DNA from: Paenibacillus radicibacter
GTDB lineage: Bacteria > Bacillota > Bacilli > Paenibacillales > NBRC-103111
Direction: 5' to 3'
Assembly: GCF_024721995.1 (NCBI RefSeq)
Contig: NZ_JANQBC010000013.1
Span: forward strand, 124,001-188,000
DNA length: 64,000 nt
Below are positions 25,279-35,125 of this stretch, piece after piece (positions within the stretch are counted from its first letter, which is position 1; each line of letters opens with the position of its first letter). A program made the translations under genes and the position numbers. The notes beneath the pieces are model-generated. The model did not search any database, was not told where the DNA came from, and saw nothing but the letters and a program-made list of their open reading frames with translations.

Positions 25279-26508
25279 ATGTCCAAACAAACTTTTCTCA
25301 ACTCCAAGTTCAGTTTACACGCGGGAAAACATTATTTTTCAACGGATCAACCTCAAGGATCTTATGTCACCATAGAGAAACAGCAAATCAATCATCATTT
25401 TCCACTCCATAAGCATGAGCATGTGGAACTGCTCTATGTGACGGCTGGTACGGGGCGACTTGTTGTGAACGGTGTAGAACATAAGCTTTGTGCAGGGAGC
25501 TTCGCGATGCTGTTCCCATTTCATTTTCACGAAATTATTGTAGATGAACCAATTGAGCAGTATGTGATTACGATCGACCTCAGCATTATGATCTGGATGG
25601 ACATTAGCAGCAATGATCGAAATATTGCCTATGAGGCAATTATGGAAGGACCTGTCGTTGTTGATTGTGAGGAGCAGGAACAGCAAGAAATTGCTGCAAT
25701 CCTGCAATCGTTGCAGCAAGAAGTAAGTCGAGAGTCGTTCATGCAGACGAACATGATAGTACTGCTTGCGATGCAGCTCTATGTCCACTTTACACGAAAA
25801 GCCGAACAAGCTTACACCGTAATAGAGCAACAATCACATTCACAGGTGTGGAAAATCTTGCAGCATATTCACCTGCATTTCCACGAACCACTAAGTGCAG
25901 CAGGGATCGCACGAAAATTCAGCATGAGTGCTGATGCACTGAATCGTACACTGCGGCTTGCCACAGGCTATAATTTCACAGACAACGTCCATCAAGTACG
26001 AATTCGAACGGCACGCGCGCTCCTGCATTTTGAAGGATTAACGATTCAATATATAGCGCAAAGTGTCGGGTACTCTACGATGATTGCTTTCTATCGTGCA
26101 TTTGAAAAATATATTGGAGTAGCCCCTGGGGATTATCGGAGCCAGAAGGAGGTTCGCACCACCACATTACCTGCGCCAGACAATGATAATGCGTATTGCA
26201 TTTATAGCTATATCTCACTACATATTGAAGAACCTCTATCTACGAAAAGTGTAGCCGAAGCACTTGGAATGAATGAAACAAAGCTAACAAAGCTCATTTC
26301 CGGTTATTTCGGTCAAAGCTTTGCCGAATTGTTAACATGGCTACGGATCGCGTACGCGAGAGCTTATCTAGGTGCAACCAATCTGCCCATCAGTGATATT
26401 GCCTATAGAGCGGGATTCGATTCTGTTAAGACGTTCAACCGGCAGTTCAAGGCTATTATTGGGGATGTTCCGACGAAGTATCGGGAGGATGTTACTTGTC
26501 GTTACTAG
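25279..26508 (+). CDS. AraC-family regulator with cupin sensor and two HTH domains
   Basis: This 409-residue regulator has an N-terminal cupin sensor (about 30-110; HKHEHVELLYV, then GSFAMLFPFHFHE). A first AraC HTH follows (about 190-290, ending IAQSVGYSTMIAFYRAF), and after a short linker a second complete one (about 305-405, ending IAYRAGFDSVKTFNRQF). AraC proteins normally carry one such domain of about 100 residues, so the tandem is unusual. The gene diverges from the flavoprotein gene, its likely target. The start follows AAGGAG. Ligand unknown. Confidence 0.88.
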   Translation: MSKQTFLNSKFSLHAGKHYFSTDQPQGSYVTIEKQQINHHFPLHKHEHVELLYVTAGTGRLVVNGVEHKLCAGSFAMLFPFHFHEIIVDEPIEQYVITIDLSIMIWMDISSNDRNIAYEAIMEGPVVVDCEEQEQQEIAAILQSLQQEVSRESFMQTNMIVLLAMQLYVHFTRKAEQAYTVIEQQSHSQVWKILQHIHLHFHEPLSAAGIARKFSMSADALNRTLRLATGYNFTDNVHQVRIRTARALLHFEGLTIQYIAQSVGYSTMIAFYRAFEKYIGVAPGDYRSQKEVRTTTLPAPDNDNAYCIYSYISLHIEEPLSTKSVAEALGMNETKLTKLISGYFGQSFAELLTWLRIAYARAYLGATNLPISDIAYRAGFDSVKTFNRQFKAIIGDVPTKYREDVTCRY

Positions 26509-26518
26509 GCGAATACCA

Positions 26519-26556
26519 AAAAACCAGAAGAGCACATTGCCCTTCTGGTTTATTTT
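26519..26556. terminator. Bidirectional terminator
   Basis: AAACCAGAAG and CTTCTGGTTT form a 10 bp stem around GAGCACATTGCC with A- and T-rich flanks. It serves both the AraC gene and the convergent flippase gene. Confidence 0.85.
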
Positions 26557-26566
26557 ACATTTACAG

Positions 26567-28261
26567 TTAAGATGATGCTTGTCCACGCTTTGTAATTCGA
26601 GACACTTTGCCGATGATCTTCTGAATCGGACCTGGTAGATTACGTACATCTTCCTTCGTCACAACTTTAGTCAGCATAAGCATAAGCGGATACATCGCGA
26701 TGACAACGATACTTACGATAGATGCATTCAAACCTTCGTTCAGACGATCAATACCAAATGGATGCAAGTAAGTATGTGTCACATACTCAAGTCCAAAGCC
26801 TACAGCACAAATGACGATCGTTGAGACGATAAGTCCGATCCATCTGCGACTAGAGAACACTTTAAACGGCACTGCTTTGTGAAGCACGCGAATGTTCATG
26901 AATGACATGATGATAAAGCACGTCATCGTCGCAAGCACAATCCCATAAATATCAAGGGAAGGCGCAAGGATATAATTAAGTGCTACCTTAGCTCCGACAC
27001 CGACAACTACGGCAAGCATAAGTGGTTTCATTCGTCCCATTCCCATCAGCACAGCTCCTGAGGTTTGCATGATGATCTGGAACATCGCACTAATTGTGAG
27101 TAAACCAATGATGTATGGCGCGTTCTCATAGCCGTACACACTCTTTTCATATCCAAAAATAAATCCATCCAGCGGTCTTGCAGCAAGTACGATTAACAAT
27201 ACCATTGGCAAGCCTGTCAAGATCGATAGCTGGAGCACACGTGAAGTATGATGCTTCACATGATCCATCTCTCCACGCGAGAATGAAGAAGAGATTAGAG
27301 GTACAACGGATTGACTAAGTGCAATCGCCAGAATGATTGGAATACCCGCAAGCGATTGGGCACGCCCACCCAAAATACCAAGCAACTCTCTAGCACCATC
27401 TGTCGTGAATTTATCCTGCAACAATGGGATTACTGATGAAGAATCAATGCTGTACACAAGTGTTACCGTAATAGAGAAGATAACGATTGGGATCGATAGC
27501 TTGAGAAGTGCCCCATAAATACTGCCGTAGCTTGTAAGCACAGGTGTATTCGAAGCAGGCTGCTTAGCACCTTTCTTAGTATCCGCCGTTACAGACTTCG
27601 CACTAGAACTTGCTTCTCCCGCATCCTTACGTTTCAGCTTCAATGTGTAGTAGATCATGACACCAAGAGCTGCCACACCACCTGCTACACCACCGAATGA
27701 TGCACCTGCAATCGCCCATTCATGCGATACACTTAGTAGTGCATAAGCAAGACCTACCGCAACAACTAGACGGAAAATTTGCTCCACAACTTGAGAGACA
27801 CCGTTAGGCATCATATGTTGGCGACCTTGGAAATATCCCCTCATCACTGCAATGATTGGGAATAACAATAATCCCGGCGCAACAGCCTGTGTAGCTAGAA
27901 TCGCCATCGGATCTTTCGACACGCCCGCAGCGAACCATTCCGATAGAGCGAACAGTACGCCTGCCGCGATAATCCCAGCAACTACTGCAAACAAAATCGC
28001 TGCCCGATAAATTCGATCTGCTTCTTCATGTCTACCAAGCGCGATACGCTCAGAGATCATTTTGCTAAGTGCACTCGGAATACCTGCTGTTGCAACGACG
28101 AGAAGTACTGAATATAAGTTAAAAGCAATTGAATAAGACCCCATCCCCTCATCGCCTAACAAGTAGACAAGCGGGATACGTTGAAACACACCAAGAAACC
28201 GCGCCACAAGTGCGGCGACGGTTAGAATAATTGTTCCTTTTACAAGTGAATCTTTGGACAA
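26567..28261 (-). CDS. MurJ/SpoVB-type polysaccharide flippase (YtgP-like)
   Basis: This 564-residue multi-pass protein belongs to the MVF/polysaccharide transporter superfamily. The N-terminus, GTIILTVAALVARFLGVF followed by GMGSYSIAFNLYSVLL, is typical of the SpoVB/YtgP/MurJ branch that flips lipid-linked wall precursors. About 14 hydrophobic helices are visible, with a charged loop around residues 215-235. The protein could serve vegetative wall growth or the spore cortex; sequence alone does not decide. TTG start after AGGAAGAAGGAAG. Confidence 0.82.
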   Translation of the reverse strand: MSKDSLVKGTIILTVAALVARFLGVFQRIPLVYLLGDEGMGSYSIAFNLYSVLLVVATAGIPSALSKMISERIALGRHEEADRIYRAAILFAVVAGIIAAGVLFALSEWFAAGVSKDPMAILATQAVAPGLLLFPIIAVMRGYFQGRQHMMPNGVSQVVEQIFRLVVAVGLAYALLSVSHEWAIAGASFGGVAGGVAALGVMIYYTLKLKRKDAGEASSSAKSVTADTKKGAKQPASNTPVLTSYGSIYGALLKLSIPIVIFSITVTLVYSIDSSSVIPLLQDKFTTDGARELLGILGGRAQSLAGIPIILAIALSQSVVPLISSSFSRGEMDHVKHHTSRVLQLSILTGLPMVLLIVLAARPLDGFIFGYEKSVYGYENAPYIIGLLTISAMFQIIMQTSGAVLMGMGRMKPLMLAVVVGVGAKVALNYILAPSLDIYGIVLATMTCFIIMSFMNIRVLHKAVPFKVFSSRRWIGLIVSTIVICAVGFGLEYVTHTYLHPFGIDRLNEGLNASIVSIVVIAMYPLMLMLTKVVTKEDVRNLPGPIQKIIGKVSRITKRGQASS

Positions 28262-28295
28262 AGTAACTTCCTTCTTCCTTAGAGAGCGTAATCTC

Positions 28296-28772
28296 TTATA
28301 TCCAGATAATAAACACGATGATCATCGCAAGCTGCAAGATCACTTTGACAACAACGCTAGAGAAGAACCCGAGAACGGATCCTACACCTGACTTTAGTGC
28401 TTGTTCGATACTTTTGCCGATAATGATTTCTCCGATAACAGCCCCGATAAACGGCCCCAAGATAAGTCCAAAGGCTGGAATAACGAACGGTCCAAATATC
28501 AGACCAATTGTAGAGCCAATGACAGATGCTCGCGAACCCCCGAACTTCTTAACCCCCATTGCCGAAACTGCGTAATCAGCTACGAATACAATAACAACAA
28601 TGAGGGTTTGAATCGTCCAGAACCAGAAGCCAAAAGGCTCAAAGCTGAAAAACCATCCGTAGACGAAAAATGCAGCATATACTGCAAACACACCTGGCAA
28701 GATCGGGAACACTGTCCCGAGCATACCGATAATGAACAATGCTACAATGAGCACCCAGCCTAGAATGTCCAT
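28296..28772 (-). CDS. DUF456 membrane protein
   Basis: This 158-residue protein has four hydrophobic helices and two glycine-rich repeats (GSTIGLIFGPFVIPAFG, then GPFIGAVIGEIIIG) diagnostic of the DUF456 family of unknown function. The ATG at 28772 is chosen because GGGTGG lies 9 nt before it; a TTG six codons upstream is less likely. It sits 28 nt after the HAD hydrolase gene. Confidence 0.85.
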   Translation of the reverse strand: MDILGWVLIVALFIIGMLGTVFPILPGVFAVYAAFFVYGWFFSFEPFGFWFWTIQTLIVVIVFVADYAVSAMGVKKFGGSRASVIGSTIGLIFGPFVIPAFGLILGPFIGAVIGEIIIGKSIEQALKSGVGSVLGFFSSVVVKVILQLAMIIVFIIWI

Positions 28773-28800
28773 GTATAGGTTCCACCCCAACGTTATTTAA

Positions 28801-29550
28801 TTAGCGCTTCTGACCCAGTACATACTCCTCGATGATCGCAGCTACGCCATCTTCATCATTCGTAACTGTAACTAGATCAGCTGCCGCTTTCACTTCATCT
28901 TGCGCATTACCCATTGCTACACCAAGACCTGCCGCACGAATCATTGCAAGGTCATTCTGGGAATCCCCCATCGCGATCACTTGATCCATCGTAATTCCTA
29001 GCAGTTGACACACTTCAATCATACCACTACCTTTGGAAATGCCTTTTGGATTCAATTCAATGTTGCTTAGGTGGGAATTCGTAATTTCAAACAAATCCCA
29101 TGACTCAACTGTACGACGAATCTCAGCTAATTTATCCGCATCTTCTTCAAAGAAACCGAATTTCAGCCATTCCACAGAATCGACATCATCCAGCCATTTA
29201 TCTTTGTTAAATAAACCTTCAACTGCATACGCCCAATACCATGACCCGTATTCAAGCGCCATCGCATGAAGCTTTCGAATCGTATCTGCAGGTACAAGCA
29301 CACGCTTGTGGAGTACATCAGGTGATTTCCATACTTCACTGCCGTTTACCGATACGATTGGAGCTTGTAGACCCAACTCTTCGATATAAGGGCGAGCACT
29401 TTGCACACCGCGTCCTGTAGAGAACATCACAGTGACACCTGCGTCAATCGCATTTGCAATTGCCTTGCGGTTTCTTGCAGAAACCTCTTTTTCTTCATTC
29501 AAAACGGTTCCATCCATATCCAGAGCAACGAGTTTATAAGTGGTTGACAT
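28801..29550 (-). CDS. Cof-type HAD-IIB hydrolase
   Basis: This 249-residue HAD phosphatase has motif I ALDMDGTVLN, motif II FSTGR, a conserved lysine in PKGISKGSGM and motif IV MGDSQNDLAMI. The C2-type cap between residues 85 and 190 is typical of Cof/YidA sugar-phosphate phosphatases. Substrate unknown. The start follows GGGAGG. Confidence 0.9.
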   Translation of the reverse strand: MSTTYKLVALDMDGTVLNEEKEVSARNRKAIANAIDAGVTVMFSTGRGVQSARPYIEELGLQAPIVSVNGSEVWKSPDVLHKRVLVPADTIRKLHAMALEYGSWYWAYAVEGLFNKDKWLDDVDSVEWLKFGFFEEDADKLAEIRRTVESWDLFEITNSHLSNIELNPKGISKGSGMIEVCQLLGITMDQVIAMGDSQNDLAMIRAAGLGVAMGNAQDEVKAAADLVTVTNDEDGVAAIIEEYVLGQKR

Positions 29551-29572
29551 AGTTGTTAAAAACCTCCCTATT

Positions 29573-31447
29573 CTAGTGCGTCAGAACTGCCTTTTGTGGA
29601 ACATCTTCCATATACGTTACGTGCCACAATGCAAAAATATAAATTGTCCAAATCCGGCGCGCATAGTCGCCTTGACCATTGCGATGCTTATGAAGCATCT
29701 CTTCAACCGCTTTGATATTAATGTAATCTTCAATGCCACTTGCTTGAATCTGTTCCATAATCATCGTACCCGTATTGTCTTTCATCCAATCCCGAAGCGG
29801 TACAGGGAATCCAAGCTTAGGACGATTTAGAATAGGGTCTGGAACAATACCTTCCATCGCTTTTCGGAAAATATATTTCGTCGTGCCGCCGGCAATTCGG
29901 TACTTCGCTGGTATACGACGTGCGACTTCAAATAACTCCTTGTCCAAGAATGGAACACGAAGCTCTAAGGAATGCGCCATCGTCATCTTATCAGCTTTCA
30001 TCAGAATATCGCCTGGCATCCACAAATTCATATCGATATATTGCATACGTGTAACAGGGTCTTGATGTTTCGTCTTCGCATAGAACTCACTCGCAATTTG
30101 CTGTGGGTTCTTATACTGGCGAAGCATCTCATCATCCAAACGAAGAATCTCAGACTTCATTGATTCTGTGAATATCTTCGCATTTCCTAAGAAGCGCTCC
30201 TCAAGCGGTGTCGTACCGCGAAGCAAGAAGTTACGGCCGTACATGCTGCTTGGTAGCATACGTGCCATACGATTAATCATGCGACGTAGTGGCAATGGCA
30301 ATCGTTCAAGTGAACGAAGAGAATTCGGTTCATTATAAATGCGATAGCCGCCGAACAACTCATCGGCACCTTCACCAGACAATGTTACCGTTACATGCTT
30401 ACGCGCAAGTTCAGCTACATGATATAGGGCAATTGCTGAAGGGTCAGCGATAGGTTCATCTTGATGCCAGATCGCTTTCGGCAAGGATGCAAAGTAATCA
30501 TCTTTCGTGATGACCTTCTCGTAATGCTCCGTTCCAAGCGCTTCAGCTGTTTGTCTTGCAATAATCGTCTCGTTATTCGCGCCTTCAAAACCAACAGAGA
30601 ATGTACGAATTGGTTCGATACGTTTCATTTGAGCTGCAATTGCTGTGGAATCAATACCACTAGATAAGAAACAACCACGCTCTACGTCACTTACCAAGTG
30701 ATGCTTCACGGAATCCTCAAGTGCAGCACGAATTTGCTCTACATATTCATCGAATGGACGATCAATAGGATCGAACATCGGATCCCAATAACGTTCAATC
30801 GTCATATCCCCATCATACGTCACTTTGACAAAATGACCTGGAGGCAACTTCTGAATCCCTTCGAACATCGTGTTCGGCTCAGGTACGTATTGGAACGTTA
30901 AGTAATTCATTAAGCTATCTGTATGAATCAAGCGATTCATGCCCTCGGCAGACAGGATACTCTTAATTTCTGAACCAAATAAAAACTGACGGCCCGAGAG
31001 ATGGTAGTAGAATGGCTTGATACCAAAGTGATCGCGCGCACCGAATAGCTGCTTTTTCTTGCGATCCCAGATAACAAAGCCAAACATTCCGCGAAGATGT
31101 TTTACACAATCTTCTCCAAACTCTTCGTACAGATGGACAATGACTTCCGTGTCACTAGAGGTACGGAAAATATGTCCACGATCCGTCAGCATGCTGCGCA
31201 AGCTTTTATAATTGTAAATCTCTCCATTAAACACAATCCATACGGTTTCATCTTCATTGCATAAAGGCTGATGTCCCGCTGCTAAATCAATAATCGATAA
31301 TCGACGGAAACCTAATCCGATTCGATTTTCTGTCCAAAATCCACTGTCATTCGGACCACGATGCTCGATCACATCCGTCATTGCTTGTAACATGTGTTGG
31401 GAAGGTTCCCGATCTTCAAAATATAGTACACCAGTGATTCCGCACAC
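29573..31447 (-). CDS. asnB: Asparagine synthetase (glutamine-hydrolysing), GTG start
   Basis: This 624-residue two-domain enzyme makes asparagine from aspartate, glutamine and ATP. The N-terminal Ntn glutaminase domain needs cysteine as residue 2: CGITGVLYF, with RGPNDSGFW and FNGEIYNY further on. The ATP-pyrophosphatase loop is SSGIDST (about 262). The start is set at the GTG directly before that Cys, with GGAGGT 10 nt upstream; a longer frame starting 63 nt earlier would bury the catalytic Cys. Closest in layout to the AsnB/AsnO group of bacilli. Confidence 0.93.
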   Translation of the reverse strand: MCGITGVLYFEDREPSQHMLQAMTDVIEHRGPNDSGFWTENRIGLGFRRLSIIDLAAGHQPLCNEDETVWIVFNGEIYNYKSLRSMLTDRGHIFRTSSDTEVIVHLYEEFGEDCVKHLRGMFGFVIWDRKKKQLFGARDHFGIKPFYYHLSGRQFLFGSEIKSILSAEGMNRLIHTDSLMNYLTFQYVPEPNTMFEGIQKLPPGHFVKVTYDGDMTIERYWDPMFDPIDRPFDEYVEQIRAALEDSVKHHLVSDVERGCFLSSGIDSTAIAAQMKRIEPIRTFSVGFEGANNETIIARQTAEALGTEHYEKVITKDDYFASLPKAIWHQDEPIADPSAIALYHVAELARKHVTVTLSGEGADELFGGYRIYNEPNSLRSLERLPLPLRRMINRMARMLPSSMYGRNFLLRGTTPLEERFLGNAKIFTESMKSEILRLDDEMLRQYKNPQQIASEFYAKTKHQDPVTRMQYIDMNLWMPGDILMKADKMTMAHSLELRVPFLDKELFEVARRIPAKYRIAGGTTKYIFRKAMEGIVPDPILNRPKLGFPVPLRDWMKDNTGTMIMEQIQASGIEDYINIKAVEEMLHKHRNGQGDYARRIWTIYIFALWHVTYMEDVPQKAVLTH

Positions 31448-31531
31448 GGTGAAATACACCTCCGTATAAGTAACTGACAGCTTGATGTCTGATACGTTAG
31501 TATAGCACACCTTGGCGAAGAACGAAAAATG

Positions 31532-31594
31532 TTATAGAAAAATCATCGTAATAATTAAGCGTTTGAGCGAAGCGGTCAGACGACTCTTTTTCAT
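31532..31594 (-). CDS. Possible 20-residue peptide upstream of asnB
   Basis: An ATG 6 nt after GGGGGG opens a frame of 20 codons: a basic start (MKKSRLTASLKR) and a hydrophobic end (LIITMIFL). The strong ribosome site is the main support. It lies 84 nt upstream of the asnB start on the same strand. There is no asparagine codon run, so a classical attenuation leader is not supported. It may be a small membrane peptide or chance. Confidence 0.35.
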   Translation of the reverse strand: MKKSRLTASLKRLIITMIFL

Positions 31595-31713
31595 CTTGAT
31601 CCCCCCATTTGCCTAGATGACATATTGTTTACCTAACGCAACTTTTAGGGTAAAAAAGAGACCCTTTACCCGCAGTATATGCACCTGTCTACCAAAAGTG
31701 ACGATTGGCAAGT

Positions 31714-31751
31714 AAAAAACCTGCCACGTCCATATCGGATGCGGCAGGCTT
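31714..31751 (-). terminator. Terminator of the PBP gene
   Basis: On the minus strand GCCTGCC and GGCAGGT form the stem around a 17 nt loop, followed by TTTTTT. Confidence 0.8.
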
Positions 31752-31776
31752 TAAGGATGAAAGAATGTTATAGCTA

Positions 31777-33858
31777 CTACGGCGTCGTATTAGCCGGCGG
31801 AGTCGGTGTTGCCGGTGGTTTCGGCGTACCCGTCAAACCAATTTGTTGGTCATACGCATCGAACATCTTACGCGCGATTGGCGCTGCGTTCCATGCCCCG
31901 TACCCACCTTCTGGTACGACAACTGCTACTGCAAACTTTGGATTTTCTGCTGGTGCGAATGCGATAAATACGGCGTTATCGACGTCTTTCCCTCTAAGCG
32001 TTTGCGTAGATGTACCTGTCTTAGAAGCCATCGAATACGGGAAGCCTTCGAATCCTTGTACACGCACTAACTTCATACCATCAACAATTACTTTCCAATA
32101 TTCATTCGGGAACTTTGCTTCATTCAACATCTCTGGTGTAAAGCCTTTAACAAGATCGCCATCCACAGTCGTGATCTTATCGACAAACTGCGGCTTCATT
32201 CGCTTACCCTTGGACGCAAGAGTTGCTGCAAATTGTGCTAGCTGTAGTGTCGTATACTTCTCATTCTGTCCCCATGAAGCACGAATCAGACGAGACTGAA
32301 TCGGTTCACCATTCTTATCATTGTAATACTCACTGCTTCCTTCTGATTCATAAGGCAATCCGGAGCCTGTTAATGTACCCAGACCGAATTGTTTCAAATA
32401 ATTATCCCAAATATCAAGTCCTTTGTTGGGCGTCTCGTTGGTTGTATACTTCGAGTACAACTTATTACCTATCATTTCGGACATGAACGTATTAGAAGAG
32501 TATTGAATCGCGGCGGTTGCATTAATGGGTCCATGTGCAACACCATCAGAGTTGGACAATGACGCTTCTTTTCCCTTTAAGCCCCATGTAAACCTACCCG
32601 TATCGTTGTATGTTTGCGTCGTAGTAAAGAGCTTTTCGTTTAGTCCAACCAATATAGTTAAGGGCTTAATAACCGAGCCCATATAGACGATCGAATTCAA
32701 TCGGTTCTTCCGTTGTTCCTCTGGCAATTGAGGGAAAGAGTAACGGATAGTTCCGTTATTTACAATTGGACCAATTTCATTATATTCTGCTGTATTCAGT
32801 CCACCGACCCATTTGTTCGTATCATAATCAGGCATGGACGCCATCGAGATCACTTTACCTGTCTCCACTTCAATTCCGACCGCATAACCTGTTCTTGCAT
32901 TCGGCGCACTCGCATATTTGTTACCGCTTGAGGTCTGCATCGTTTTAATCTGATCGGTGATTGCTTGCTCGGTAGCAAGCTGAACATCCTTCTGAATCGT
33001 GAGATGAAGATTATGTCCCTTCTCCGGCTTCTTTATCGTCGGCGCGCCAACAATTGTATCTTTCAAGTTAACGGGATACGACTTCGTGCCGCTTTCCCCG
33101 CGAAGCTCATCTTGATACATATACTCAAGACCATCGTATCCTACATATTCTTCTTCCTGATATTTCTTCTTATTTCCTTCCGTTTCTTGATATTGTGGCA
33201 GTTTGGAAGTTCTTGTCGCCTTGTAAGGACGCATGTAGCCCACAAGATGAGCTGCAATCGAATTCGTATCATAACGTCGACTGCTCTCTTCATTTACCTC
33301 AAGCAATTTAAACTCATCACGATGCTCTAGAATATACGCGATCTCTTCCTTGGATAAGTCCTCCTTAATCCGACGAGCGATATAATACAAACCTGGTGGT
33401 TTTGTTTCCTTCATATTGATGTCATAACCGACATCCATGTCTTTAATAATTTCATCAGCTGTCGGCTTCTTCGAGCCTTCTTTGCCATACTTCTGGAACA
33501 CTTCTTCCAATTTATAAGCAAGTTCTACATACTCCGGTTTTGGCTTCTGTGGCAGACCTGTCTCAAGACGGAAGAATAGAGACTGTACCGAAATCGAGTA
33601 CGCAATCGGATAGCCATCTTTATCGTAAATATTGCCTCGAATCGGCGAGATCTGTGTATCTCGGTTGTTAATTCGCTGTGCTTCTGCTGTTAGCTGCTTT
33701 CCTTGTACAAATTGTAAAATGGCAAGTTTCACGATTAAAATGGAAAACAAAACAAACGTTAAGAAGAAAAATAAATTAATCCGAAACGAGAAGTGACGTT
33801 TCTTCGTGAGTTCCTTTTTTTGTGGATCATTATCCGTATGCAATGTTTTCTTTCTCAC
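31777..33858 (-). CDS. Class B penicillin-binding protein (PBP2-type transpeptidase)
   Basis: This roughly 693-residue transpeptidase has a single N-terminal membrane helix (FFFLTFVLFSILIVKLAIL), a dimerisation domain starting RGNIYDKDGYPIA, and the catalytic motifs SVIK (nucleophile Ser), SSN and KTGT. A Pro/Thr-rich tail ends the protein. It crosslinks peptidoglycan outside the membrane. The GTG at 33858 is chosen because GGAAAGG lies 12 nt upstream; another GTG 27 nt earlier has no ribosome site. It resembles PbpA/PbpH of bacilli; elongation or sporulation use cannot be told. Confidence 0.9.
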   Translation of the reverse strand: MRKKTLHTDNDPQKKELTKKRHFSFRINLFFFLTFVLFSILIVKLAILQFVQGKQLTAEAQRINNRDTQISPIRGNIYDKDGYPIAYSISVQSLFFRLETGLPQKPKPEYVELAYKLEEVFQKYGKEGSKKPTADEIIKDMDVGYDINMKETKPPGLYYIARRIKEDLSKEEIAYILEHRDEFKLLEVNEESSRRYDTNSIAAHLVGYMRPYKATRTSKLPQYQETEGNKKKYQEEEYVGYDGLEYMYQDELRGESGTKSYPVNLKDTIVGAPTIKKPEKGHNLHLTIQKDVQLATEQAITDQIKTMQTSSGNKYASAPNARTGYAVGIEVETGKVISMASMPDYDTNKWVGGLNTAEYNEIGPIVNNGTIRYSFPQLPEEQRKNRLNSIVYMGSVIKPLTILVGLNEKLFTTTQTYNDTGRFTWGLKGKEASLSNSDGVAHGPINATAAIQYSSNTFMSEMIGNKLYSKYTTNETPNKGLDIWDNYLKQFGLGTLTGSGLPYESEGSSEYYNDKNGEPIQSRLIRASWGQNEKYTTLQLAQFAATLASKGKRMKPQFVDKITTVDGDLVKGFTPEMLNEAKFPNEYWKVIVDGMKLVRVQGFEGFPYSMASKTGTSTQTLRGKDVDNAVFIAFAPAENPKFAVAVVVPEGGYGAWNAAPIARKMFDAYDQQIGLTGTPKPPATPTPPANTTP

Positions 33859-33971
33859 AATTATACAATTCCTTTCCAGTAACACTTCTTACTTTCTATT
33901 TTATAACACATACAAGCGACAATCAAAAAAAGAGCTTTTTCCATTTCACAGAAAAAACTCTTCAAGTTCAT

Positions 33972-35099
33972 TTAAGCATCTGCAATGTGTGTTTTCTCAA
34001 AGTTAGGTGGGTTAAACCAATTACCGCCTGATGATACCCATGTGGAATCCAGTGGTATCCATGCCTTGTTTTCTTTCAAATACACTTCATTCCACGCGTG
34101 TGCGCCATAACCGCCTTTACCATCCGAACCAAGCCCTGTGATCACCTTCGCATCAAGTCCAACGACTCTTGCCATGGCTGCATACAGTCTCGAATAGTCG
34201 ATACAAACTCCTTTGCGGGAACTGAATGTATCTTCCGGTGTCTGCTCTTTCCATATCTTCTGATCCTCATACAGCTTCACTTTGTCCCAGTCATACTGTA
34301 CACGCGAACCTACCCACTGATACAAAAGCTTCGCTTTTTCCTCATCGGTATCGCCCTTGGATGTTACATCTTTAGCCGCCTGCACAATATCCGGTGAAAT
34401 GTTTGCATCGAGTACTTCATACTTACGCTGTAACAGTCCTTTAAAGTCTTGCTCCATCGCCCTTGTAATCACAGGTAGTCTTTCCGTAATCATTTTTCCT
34501 GTAAAAGGCTGAATGATCTGCTCTGCACCTTTTTGATACAAAGTCGAGCTTTGGATGTAACTTGTCACTTGATTCTGAGGGAAAAGTGTGACGAACATAA
34601 ATAGAACAAAAAGTACGATCAGCGCACGTACAGCGCCACCAAGTATACCTACCAAACCACCCGTCATTGTACTGAAAGTAGTCGGTGAACCTTGTATCGA
34701 ACGCCCTCTGCTATGATGCCAACGTTCCAGCATCGGACCTGCTATAAAGAACAGAATTTGCTTTATAATCAAATACGAAATAATAAATAAGATCGAGAAT
34801 CGGAACAGCGAGAAATCCCGTAGTCCTGTAACGAATGTATAGTAAACTTGCTTCCATACACCAACTTCGCCAACTGGAATTTGCACGTTCTTAGCCACTA
34901 ACCACCCATAAAACCATGGAGAGATAGCCTGTACGATGTACCACGACGCTACAATTGCAAGGATCGAGAGTACGCCCGAGCTCATCATTACAGCTAGATG
35001 ACGGACAGATCCAGTTGCCCCTCGCCTTCCTCCTTGTATCGCAGAGAAAACAAGGATTGCAATAAGCAACAGCGATACGACATTTAAATAAGGTGCCAT
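33972..35099 (-). CDS. Membrane-anchored transglutaminase-like protein
   Basis: This 375-residue protein has about five hydrophobic segments in the first 190 residues, resembling a CvpA-like membrane part, then a transglutaminase-like domain. The catalytic triad is visible as Cys in RKGVCIDYSRL, His in GAHAWNEVY and Asp in PLDSTW. Such domains act as proteases or crosslinkers at the cell surface. It follows two small membrane-protein genes on the same strand, probably as one operon. Confidence 0.82.
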   Translation of the reverse strand: MAPYLNVVSLLLIAILVFSAIQGGRRGATGSVRHLAVMMSSGVLSILAIVASWYIVQAISPWFYGWLVAKNVQIPVGEVGVWKQVYYTFVTGLRDFSLFRFSILFIISYLIIKQILFFIAGPMLERWHHSRGRSIQGSPTTFSTMTGGLVGILGGAVRALIVLFVLFMFVTLFPQNQVTSYIQSSTLYQKGAEQIIQPFTGKMITERLPVITRAMEQDFKGLLQRKYEVLDANISPDIVQAAKDVTSKGDTDEEKAKLLYQWVGSRVQYDWDKVKLYEDQKIWKEQTPEDTFSSRKGVCIDYSRLYAAMARVVGLDAKVITGLGSDGKGGYGAHAWNEVYLKENKAWIPLDSTWVSSGGNWFNPPNFEKTHIADA

Positions 35100-35125
35100 T
35101 GCTCATCAATCCTTCCTTGAGTTCA

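Larger units (their letters stand above)
31448..31776. other. Intergenic region between asnB and the PBP gene
   Basis: It contains the terminator of the PBP gene (31714-31751), a second small hairpin GGGTAAA/TTTACCC at about 31649-31672, and a possible 20-codon reading frame (31532-31594). Nothing else is supported. Confidence 0.6.

Noticed and set aside
31448-31510. Extended N-terminus of AsnB
   Set aside because: It would place residues before the catalytic Cys, which must be exposed at position 2 after removal of Met.
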